Below, piece by piece: positions 1 through 7,094 of a stretch of DNA of 45,998 nucleotides (within the stretch, counting starts at the first letter, position 1; the number at the start of each line of letters is the position of its first letter). This DNA is from Planctomycetaceae bacterium. Its GTDB lineage: Bacteria; Planctomycetota; Planctomycetia; Pirellulales; Pirellulaceae. The notes beneath the pieces were generated by a model. It did not search any database. It saw only the letters and a list, made by a program, of their open reading frames with translations, and was not told the DNA's origin. Location of the stretch: positions 1 through 45,998 of the forward strand of contig JAHEBQ010000052.1 of assembly GCA_024642205.1 (NCBI GenBank). The letters run 5' to 3'. The position numbers were made by a program, and so were the translations under genes.

Positions 1-50
1 GCTACAATTGGGTACTGGCCTCCCATCTTGAAATTTACTCCGGTTGCTAA

Positions 51-785
51 ATGAGCTCTTTTTTGCGATTCCCGACCCTTTGCCTGCTCGCCGTCGCGTC
101 TTTGCTGGCCTTCAATGATTGCGCTTCTGGTCAATCCGTTGGGGGACCTGTCCGTGGCACCCCCATCAAACTGTTTGATGGTAATTCGCTTGACGGATGG
201 TCGATGCAAAATGGCGATCCGTCAACCAACTGGGTCGTCAAGGATGGTGCGATTTATCGAAATTCAAAAGGCGGTGATCTTTACCACGACCATTGGTTTC
301 GCGATTTTGAATTGACTTTCGAATGGAAACTTGAATCGAATGGTAACAGCGGAGTCAAATACCGGGTGCAACCCTATGGGAATCGGTTTCTGGGCTGTGA
401 GTTCCAGATTCAGGACGACCAACAAACCGAATCCGACAGACATTCCACTGGTTCGCTTTACGAAATCTATGAGCCCAACAGCAACAGGATCGCGAAACCG
501 ATCCTTCAATGGAACGAGGCAAAAATCGTCGTCTGTGGCGACCAGGTAGAGCACTGGCTTAACGGATCCAAAATCGTGGAAGCGACGTTTGGCAGTCCGG
601 ATTGGTTCGCACGGGTTGCTGACAGTAAATTCAACAAACACGACGGGTTCGGTCTTAACCGGGAAGGCAGGATTTTTCTCCAGGACCACGGAAACCCTGT
701 CTGGTTTCGTAACATCGTAGTGACGCCACTGGATTGTGACTGCCAAACCAGGTTGCCACACTGCCTGCCAGCGAGTCGTTTCTGA
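51..785 (+). CDS. Secreted DUF1080 (3-keto-disaccharide hydrolase-like) protein
   Basis: This 244-residue protein starts with a hydrophobic signal peptide (about residues 1-28, likely cut after CASG) followed by one DUF1080 domain (about 38-228). Signature stretches are LFDGNSLDGW near the start, FELTFEWKL, then GNSGVKYR, and near the end WFRNIVVTPL. The domain is a concanavalin-like beta sandwich that planctomycetes carry in many copies; some relatives hydrolyse 3-keto-disaccharides or bind glycans, so a periplasmic carbohydrate role is likely, with the substrate unknown. The protein is close to a single domain in length. The ATG at 51 is used although no strong ribosome site precedes it; the upstream region is cut off by the window edge. 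The gene stands alone, 148 bases before a lipoprotein gene on the same strand. Confidence 0.85.
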   Translation: MSSFLRFPTLCLLAVASLLAFNDCASGQSVGGPVRGTPIKLFDGNSLDGWSMQNGDPSTNWVVKDGAIYRNSKGGDLYHDHWFRDFELTFEWKLESNGNSGVKYRVQPYGNRFLGCEFQIQDDQQTESDRHSTGSLYEIYEPNSNRIAKPILQWNEAKIVVCGDQVEHWLNGSKIVEATFGSPDWFARVADSKFNKHDGFGLNREGRIFLQDHGNPVWFRNIVVTPLDCDCQTRLPHCLPASRF

Positions 786-933
786 TAGCACTTCGGCAGT
801 CATTCCGTCGGCGACAACAGACGTTTCAAGATTCGTATTGACCCATCTCCCCAAAAGTGCAGAATTTTCGACGTTAGCCTGATTCCAGCAAGATCTAGTT
901 GCTGGCAATTCATATCCATGGAAGGATTTCAAA

Positions 934-1635
934 ATGTCGCAACCGATCCAGAAGGCGGCTTGTTTCATCTCGCTGTTTCTATTCTCCAGCCCCATGATTC
1001 TGTTGACGGGGTGCTTTGGCAAGCAAGATGTGGAGACGCCTGAATTGGCAGCAGACGTTCAAGCCAATTTATCCGAGCCACTTTCGTCGGCAACCAATTC
1101 TGTCGCCGTGATTAAGTCAACAAACCTGGCATCGCCTGCGACTTCCGCCAGCCAATTGCCCGACCCGGAGTCAACACCCGATCAGGTATGTCAACGTTTT
1201 CTCGATCTACTTCAATCCGGAAACCGGATCGGAGCCGAGAATCTGCTGACGCGAACCGCACTGACAACGACCAGCAAAGCCGGCTTGAAACTTGAGCCAA
1301 TGGGTGGTCCCACATCTACCTATCGGATCGGCGAAATACGCTATGCCACCAACAAACAAAAACTGGCCCACGTCGATAGCTATGTCATTGATCAAGTCGA
1401 TGGCAAGCCATTCGAAATGGAGGTCACCTGGCAGTTGCATAAACACGGTGAAGGCTGGCGAATATCCGGCGTGATGCTGGAACTGGAAGAAGGCAAAACG
1501 AAAGACCTATTGAGCCTGGAAAACCAATATGATGTCGCCAAACTTCAGAGCTTGGCCGGCGTCGAAGCGCTTGATCGAACAGAAACTCGACAAGCCAAAG
1601 TGCCTTCAGGCGCCGATTCCCCACAAGTCCAGTGA
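934..1635 (+). CDS. Putative lipoprotein, NTF2-like/DUF4878-like fold possible
   Basis: A 233-residue predicted lipoprotein. The N-terminus has a hydrophobic core followed by the lipobox LTGC, so Cys27 would be lipidated. A Ser/Thr/Pro-rich linker (about 30-75) leads to a compact region (about 76-200) that starts with TPDQVCQRFLDLL, continues through a beta-rich part (MEVTWQLHKHGEGWRISGV) and resembles the NTF2-like fold of DUF4878-type proteins; this fold call is an inference. The C-terminal tail is polar. The start is supported by AAGGA about 7 bases upstream of the ATG. I do not recognise a specific function. It is probably anchored in a membrane facing the periplasm, and no neighbour suggests a partner. 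Confidence 0.75.
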   Translation: MSQPIQKAACFISLFLFSSPMILLTGCFGKQDVETPELAADVQANLSEPLSSATNSVAVIKSTNLASPATSASQLPDPESTPDQVCQRFLDLLQSGNRIGAENLLTRTALTTTSKAGLKLEPMGGPTSTYRIGEIRYATNKQKLAHVDSYVIDQVDGKPFEMEVTWQLHKHGEGWRISGVMLELEEGKTKDLLSLENQYDVAKLQSLAGVEALDRTETRQAKVPSGADSPQVQ

Positions 1636-1886
1636 CCTGAGAAAGCAGCAGGCCAACCGAATTCTGAAAGAACGAATGCGGCTTTTCGAATCAGCCGAAG
1701 GATCCCCTGTCTGCTGGCAGCCAACGTATCGGAACATCGTTGATCCTCCGAACGCCGGTTTCCAGGCGCGTCACATAGTGGCTTCCGTTGGGTCCACAGT
1801 CAGGATAATTCCACTGTCAATGCACACCGTGCCGGAACACAAAGCAAGCAGCGGGCGTCACACGGTTTTTCTAGCCCAGACTTCAG

Positions 1887-4800
1887 CTACTTATCTGCGG
1901 GATCCAATCCAAACTTGCTTCGATCGGGGTAACCGGGGCGTTTGGGTGCGACGTAGGGATTTTTTTCCAGTTCCTTGAGCATCTCATCAATGGCCGCGTC
2001 GAGTTGGGGGTCGCCCCCATCAACCATTTTGGCTGGATCATCGACGACCTTGATGTCCGGATCGACTCCATGGCCTTCAATTCCCCAAGTGCCGTCTTTT
2101 TCGTAAAAAGCAAATGAGGGCATGGTTACTCCGGTTCCGTCGATCAACTGCGGTCCACCAGAGATTCCGACCAATCCACCCCAGGTTCGCATTCCGATCA
2201 GTTTTCCAAGCTTCGCCTGTTTGAATAAGGCCGGGAACATATCGCCACCGGAACCCGCCATCCCATTGATCAACATGCATTTTGGACCTTGATGCGAATC
2301 AGGTGGCCAGGTCCAATCCTGTCCATCGCGCCGCGCCCAATAATTGGTCACCGGCCGATTAAGCAACTCGATAAATCGGGTTGGAATCTGGCCGCCACCA
2401 TTCCAGCGGTCGTCAATGATCAACGCCTGTTTGCTTAACTGAGCATACAACTGACGGACCAGATCATTCTGTCCCGGAACCCCCGTGTTCACGACATAGA
2501 TATAGCCGACTTTGCCATCGGTTTTCTCTTCGACGTATCTTCGATTGGCTTCGATCCAGGCTCGAAAACGCAAATCGCTGTCACTTTCGACGGGCTGCAT
2601 CACGATCCGTTTGTCATCAGCATCCAATTTTGCATCATCGCTGACCGTGACCGTGATCGTCTGGCCGCCCATTCCCAACAAGACCTCATAGGGGCTTTGC
2701 TTGGTCGTCAACGGGTGATCGTTGATTGCCACCACGTATTGCCCTGATTTGCCCCCTGCCATTGCCAGTGGATTTCTCGCATCGACATCCCACGGTGCGC
2801 CTTCATACAGCTCGGCGATCCTGTACGAATCACCCTCGGCTTCAAATCGACAGCCGAGCAAACCGGCGTTGCCGCCCGGTCCACGTGGAATATCGCCATT
2901 GCCCCGGTAATATGCATGCCCAACATTCAACTCTGAAATCATCTCGCCGATCAGGAAGCCGACATCGGCTCTGGATACGCAATCGTCAAGCATCTTTTCA
3001 TACTGATCCCAAACGCCGTCCCAGTCGACGCCATGCATGTTTGGATCATAAAAGAAATCCCGTTCCAAACGCCAGGCCTCTCTCAAAATCTGTCGCCATT
3101 CTTCGCGCCGGTTCACCTTGACCGTCATCCCCTTCGTCGAAACCTTTTTCTCAAGCTTCTGATCGGGTGCTGCATCCACGACAAAGAGGTCATCGCCGCG
3201 AAGCACAACCAGTTTTTTGCCGTCGGCGGAAATGCCAAAATTCGCGGCACCACTGGCAACGGTCTTGGCTTCCTTTTTCTCGTCCGTCAGGTCGAACAAT
3301 TTGATCGAAGGTTCGCCTTCGCCCCCGCGAGGCGGTCGAGTCGAATACAACAATTGGTTTTTGTCATTAACGGCCAGGTTTCCAAAACTTCCATTGCCGA
3401 CAGGCAACTGAAAAGCCCGTTGTTCGATCCCGTCGAAATCGATCTCGAATGGCTTGGATTTGTCCGCTTTTTTTTCGTCATTCTTTTCAGCGTCAGCCAC
3501 TTTTTCTGCTTCAGTTTTGTCACCACCCTTGGAATCGTCCGCTTGCTCCTGGCCGTCTCGACCGGCCTTGTCCTGCTTGTCGTCCGAATCTGAAGCATCA
3601 TCCGGCTTGTCATCTCCGGCATCCTCTTTATTGTCTCCGTCTTCCTCAGCGTCCTTTTCCTTTTCGTCGCTCCACTTCTCTTCATCGATCTTGGGGAGCA
3701 TCGGATTCTCAACATCGGTTCGCAAGGGCATTGCCATGACGACGTCCGTACCGGCATAGATAAATGTCGTGCCCAAATCTTCGTATTGCGGTGATCCGAA
3801 GTGGCGATTGCTGTGAAAGAAAACGAACTCGCCCTTGTTATCGAAAACCGGATCCGCGTCATTAAAGTAACCACGCGTCAATTGCTTCCTGGTTCCGTCG
3901 CTGACGTTGTAAACCCAGATGCTACTGATCGGAGCCCGCTCATCGGACGACTTTGCGTAGCAAAGCCATTGAGCATTGTGCGACCAACCTGGATCAATTT
4001 GCTGGGCCATCGGGTCGGTATCAACCAATCTGGTTTCCTTCGACTCGACGTTCAACAGGAACAACTTGCCGGTTTTGTCGCTGAATACAATGTGCTTTGA
4101 ATCGGGAGACCAGGATGCAAGGTATCGGTAACAGTTACCGTCGCTGGTGAGCCTGGTCGTTTCCCCGCGCCCGTCCGACTGCGTCACGTAGACTTCGTAT
4201 TCACCCGTCTCATCCGAGAGGTACGCAATCCATCGACCGTCGGGGCTCCAGATTGGATTACGTTCCGCTATTCCACTGGTTGCGGTCAGGTTTCGAGGAC
4301 TGCCATTTCTTGCCGGAATCGACCAGATGTCGCCTCGCGCCTCGAACACCACTCGCTTTCCGCTTTTGGAGATGTCTCCACTGCTGATCGCATCTGCCAC
4401 ATCCACCTGTTGGCTGCGAAGGGTTGGCCGGTCACCAGGAATCGAAACGTCGATTGCGCTTGATTTCTTTGTCTCGAGGTCGACAAGGAAAAGCCTGGAA
4501 CCATTCGAGAAGACGATTTCACCGTCCCCTTGCGTGTCTGGCCCAATCGAGGGCCATTTGCAATCATAGTCGGCAAACTCGGTGATTTGCTCGCGTTCAC
4601 CCGAGTTTGAATCGTAAGACCAGATGTTCAGGCGATGCTCGCCTCCCGCGTCGGACAAATAGTAAACCTTGTTTTTGTGCCACATCGGCAGGCTGTCCGT
4701 TCCTTCGAAGTCCGTGATTTGCTTTGACGTCTTGTCCTCCAGATTGAACAGCCAGACATCCGAAGCCATCCCGCCTCGGTAACGTTTCCAGGTTCGCGAG

Positions 4801-5354
4801 TCGCGCGAATGCGGCGTGTAGGCCAGCCATTTGCCGTCGTGGCTGATCGCACCATTGGTTCCATAGGGAACCGGCAACTGTTGCGGCAGACTCTGTTTGT
4901 CCGAAATCATGAACAACTGCGAAACACGCCCAAGTCCGGAAAATCCGTTCGTGGAATAAAGCAGACTGTGACCATCTGGCGTCCAGTCGCACAACAATTC
5001 CTCTCCTGGATGAAACGTCCTGCGTTCGGCAATTCCCCCATCAACGGAAATCGTGTAGAGGTCCGTTCCGCCATCGTAATTGCCTGAGAACGCAATCTTT
5101 TTTCCGTCCGGGCTGAAACGCGGAAACCGTTCGCCGCCCTCGGGACTGGCCAGCGGCGATGCCACTCCCCCTTCACGATCGACAATCCAGAGATCATTGG
5201 CGTATGAAAATACAATCTTGTCTTTGCTGACATCCGGATATCTCATCATCCCGGCGGCTGGCCTGGTTTGGGCGAACGAAGAAGCAGCCCAAAACAGCGT
5301 CGTGATAAACAAAGCGCACAGGAAAGTCAGATCAGTTCGTAGTATCTTGTTCAT
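1887..5354 (-). CDS. Tricorn-like S41 family serine protease with PDZ domain
   Basis: A 1155-residue secreted protease. After a signal peptide (ending near SSFAQ) come two stretches of WD40/TolB-like propeller repeats (about 35-540 and 640-735) with many SPDG motifs, a tricorn C1-like helical part (about 740-800), a PDZ domain (about 815-925) and an S41 catalytic domain (about 940-1095). The candidate catalytic His is in LNVGHAYYRG (about 813), the nucleophile Ser is in AGSGGD (about 1035) and the Glu is in GIEGHGVDPDI (about 1093), as in archaeal tricorn. A very acidic Asp/Glu/Lys-rich linker (about 555-633) splits the propeller region and is unusual. Tricorn cuts peptides made by larger proteases; here the signal peptide suggests periplasmic peptide clearance. 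I chose the second Met (5354) because GAGAGAG lies just before it. Confidence 0.92.
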   Translation of the reverse strand: MNKILRTDLTFLCALFITTLFWAASSFAQTRPAAGMMRYPDVSKDKIVFSYANDLWIVDREGGVASPLASPEGGERFPRFSPDGKKIAFSGNYDGGTDLYTISVDGGIAERRTFHPGEELLCDWTPDGHSLLYSTNGFSGLGRVSQLFMISDKQSLPQQLPVPYGTNGAISHDGKWLAYTPHSRDSRTWKRYRGGMASDVWLFNLEDKTSKQITDFEGTDSLPMWHKNKVYYLSDAGGEHRLNIWSYDSNSGEREQITEFADYDCKWPSIGPDTQGDGEIVFSNGSRLFLVDLETKKSSAIDVSIPGDRPTLRSQQVDVADAISSGDISKSGKRVVFEARGDIWSIPARNGSPRNLTATSGIAERNPIWSPDGRWIAYLSDETGEYEVYVTQSDGRGETTRLTSDGNCYRYLASWSPDSKHIVFSDKTGKLFLLNVESKETRLVDTDPMAQQIDPGWSHNAQWLCYAKSSDERAPISSIWVYNVSDGTRKQLTRGYFNDADPVFDNKGEFVFFHSNRHFGSPQYEDLGTTFIYAGTDVVMAMPLRTDVENPMLPKIDEEKWSDEKEKDAEEDGDNKEDAGDDKPDDASDSDDKQDKAGRDGQEQADDSKGGDKTEAEKVADAEKNDEKKADKSKPFEIDFDGIEQRAFQLPVGNGSFGNLAVNDKNQLLYSTRPPRGGEGEPSIKLFDLTDEKKEAKTVASGAANFGISADGKKLVVLRGDDLFVVDAAPDQKLEKKVSTKGMTVKVNRREEWRQILREAWRLERDFFYDPNMHGVDWDGVWDQYEKMLDDCVSRADVGFLIGEMISELNVGHAYYRGNGDIPRGPGGNAGLLGCRFEAEGDSYRIAELYEGAPWDVDARNPLAMAGGKSGQYVVAINDHPLTTKQSPYEVLLGMGGQTITVTVSDDAKLDADDKRIVMQPVESDSDLRFRAWIEANRRYVEEKTDGKVGYIYVVNTGVPGQNDLVRQLYAQLSKQALIIDDRWNGGGQIPTRFIELLNRPVTNYWARRDGQDWTWPPDSHQGPKCMLINGMAGSGGDMFPALFKQAKLGKLIGMRTWGGLVGISGGPQLIDGTGVTMPSFAFYEKDGTWGIEGHGVDPDIKVVDDPAKMVDGGDPQLDAAIDEMLKELEKNPYVAPKRPGYPDRSKFGLDPADK

Positions 5355-6027
5355 TTCTCTCTCGCGGCAGGTCAACGGTGATCACAGAAACAAAGCTGGC
5401 GACATCAACGACCAGACGGCACTCTGTTCGGCTCACACGATAGTCGGAAATTCGTTCTAAATGGTACTCGCTCAACCGATGTAGAGTTGCATTGAAACAT
5501 CTTAAAACGGAAAAATCAACGAATGCACGAAATGCAAACTGGTTCGATCACAAACATCGCCGGGAGAAACGACACCACTCTGGATTGACGTCCCTGGATT
5601 GACGCTGCCAAATCCTTAAGGCTCGTTATTGACTCAAACTCAAAGGTCCAGGAAATAACGCAACTGGTATCCCTGGTTACAAAACGTCCTTTCGACGGCC
5701 GGTTCGATGAGCCGCGATGCCGAAACGGTCGACCAGATTCCGAGGCTGCACCGACCCACCAGACCTTATTCCAGCGGCCTGCCATGAGCTCATCCGGCCC
5801 CGAGCAATACGCTGCTGAGTGATTTGCAGGTCAATCTGGTGCTGGTTTTTGCGGACACTTGCTACAGAAACATCAAATCTAATCCGCTTTTCACTGGGTG
5901 AAATGAACTTTCCTCAATCTTTATTGACTATTAGAATGAAGTTCACGTTGCTCACTCACCCAATCGAGTGCAATTGTTCAAAAACTCGTTCAAGCCCGCA
6001 TACCGATCAAACAAGACAAATTAAGAC
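5355..6027. other. 673-base divergent intergenic region
   Basis: This region separates the divergent protease and desaturase genes and should hold both promoters. It contains an 11-base direct repeat (CTGGATTGACG at 5580-5590 and 5594-5604), a 10-base palindrome ATGAGCTCAT at 5784-5793, and a 7-base inverted repeat TGAACTT/AAGTTCA (5904-5910 and 5939-5945) about 85 bases before the desaturase start. No convincing coding region was found; the longest open stretch (minus strand, 5516-5785) has no recognisable content. Confidence 0.5.
5580..5604. repeat. 11-base direct repeat, 14-base period
   Basis: CTGGATTGACG occurs twice, 3 bases apart. The copies are identical and lie about 230 bases upstream of the protease start, so they could be a tandem binding site for a regulator. 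No known regulator site is recognised. Confidence 0.45.
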
Positions 6028-7047
6028 ATGGCAACTGAAATCGAACCGACCACGGAACCGAGACCTCAAATCGAGTTAACAGGAACCGACGCGATCGCGA
6101 AAGACATCCATGTCGAACAGGAACGACTGGGCAAGAAACGCATCCCTCGACCGGAAGGGGTCAATGAGAACAGCAAGATTCTCTGGTCATACGTGATTCC
6201 GGTTGCCTTTTTTCATTTGCTGATTCCGTTGGCGTTTACCTCCTATTTTTTCTCCTGGTGGGGCGTCCTGTTCTTGCCGATCGGAAATTACATTTTCACG
6301 TCCATGGGGATCGGAGCTGGCTATCACCGATTATTGACCCATCGAGGATACGACTGTCCCAAATGGTTTGAATACACGCTGGCCACACTGGGAGTATGCA
6401 GTTTTCAGGATTCGCCAGCTCGCTGGGTGCTGGTGCATCGCGTCCACCACCAACACTCGGATCATCAACCTGATCCGCACACACCTCACGTGAGTGGGTA
6501 CTGGTCGCATATGGGCTGGATGTTTGTCGACAATACGGATTTGAGTAAAGCGTCAGCATTTGACAAGTACGTTCGTGACCTGATGCGGGACAAGTATTAC
6601 ATGTGGCTGCAACGAGGATTGAACTGGGTTTGGGTTTACGTGGCTCACGCACTGGTATTCCTGGCTGCAGGATTTGGATTGGCGTTCTTGTTGGCTCCTG
6701 AAGGGGGCGTCGTGCGTTTCGCGTATCAGTTCTTTTTTTGGACGGTGATCATGCGGACCTTGTACACCTGGCATGTGACGTGGGCGATCAACTCGGCAGC
6801 TCACATGTGGGGTTATCGAAACTACGAAACGCGCGAAGACAGCCGTAACAACTGGTTGTTTGCACTGCTGACCAATGGCGAAGGATGGCACAACAACCAC
6901 CATGCGGATCCGCGTTCAGCCCAACACGGACACCGCTGGTGGGAATTCGACATGACCTACTTGACGTTGTCGCTGCTTGAAAAGACGGGCCTCGTCAAAA
7001 ACTTGGTGCGTCCCAACAACTCGGCGCTGGATCGTAAGACCTTGTAG
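6028..7047 (+). CDS. Acyl-CoA / acyl-lipid delta-9-type fatty acid desaturase
   Basis: A 339-residue membrane di-iron desaturase. The three histidine boxes of the family are intact: HRLLTHR (His100, His105), HRVHHQHSD (His137, His140, His141, His143) and GEGWHNNHHA (His288, His291, His292), plus His259 in NSAAHMWG. Membrane segments lie around 52-75, 78-97, 200-222 and 228-250. The family inserts a double bond into saturated acyl chains (usually stearoyl- or palmitoyl-CoA or lipid-bound chains) at the cytoplasmic face of the membrane, using O2 and an electron donor. A ferredoxin-NADP reductase encoded later in the window could supply electrons, but that link is a guess. The ATG at 6028 is used; the preceding ribosome site is weak. 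The gene is monocistronic and ends in a terminator shared with the convergent kinase gene. Confidence 0.93.
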   Translation: MATEIEPTTEPRPQIELTGTDAIAKDIHVEQERLGKKRIPRPEGVNENSKILWSYVIPVAFFHLLIPLAFTSYFFSWWGVLFLPIGNYIFTSMGIGAGYHRLLTHRGYDCPKWFEYTLATLGVCSFQDSPARWVLVHRVHHQHSDHQPDPHTPHVSGYWSHMGWMFVDNTDLSKASAFDKYVRDLMRDKYYMWLQRGLNWVWVYVAHALVFLAAGFGLAFLLAPEGGVVRFAYQFFFWTVIMRTLYTWHVTWAINSAAHMWGYRNYETREDSRNNWLFALLTNGEGWHNNHHADPRSAQHGHRWWEFDMTYLTLSLLEKTGLVKNLVRPNNSALDRKTL

Positions 7048-7063
7048 AACTCACGCGGGCAAA

Positions 7064-7094
7064 CGACACCACCTGGTGTCGAACCTTATTTTTT
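7064..7094. terminator. Intrinsic terminator between convergent genes
   Basis: A perfect 7-bp stem CGACACC/GGTGTCG (7064-7070 and 7075-7081) with the 4-base loop ACCT is followed by a T-rich tract on the plus strand. It sits 17 bases after the desaturase stop, and its T-rich tail runs into the 3' end of the kinase gene. Confidence 0.65.

Noticed and set aside
264..1022. Long minus-strand open frame opposite the DUF1080 and lipoprotein genes
   Set aside because: It is antisense to the DUF1080 domain and to the start of the lipoprotein gene; the peptide has no family features.
1529..1978. 149-codon open frame overlapping the lipoprotein gene end
   Set aside because: It overlaps a clear gene in another frame, has no ribosome site and codes for no recognisable protein.
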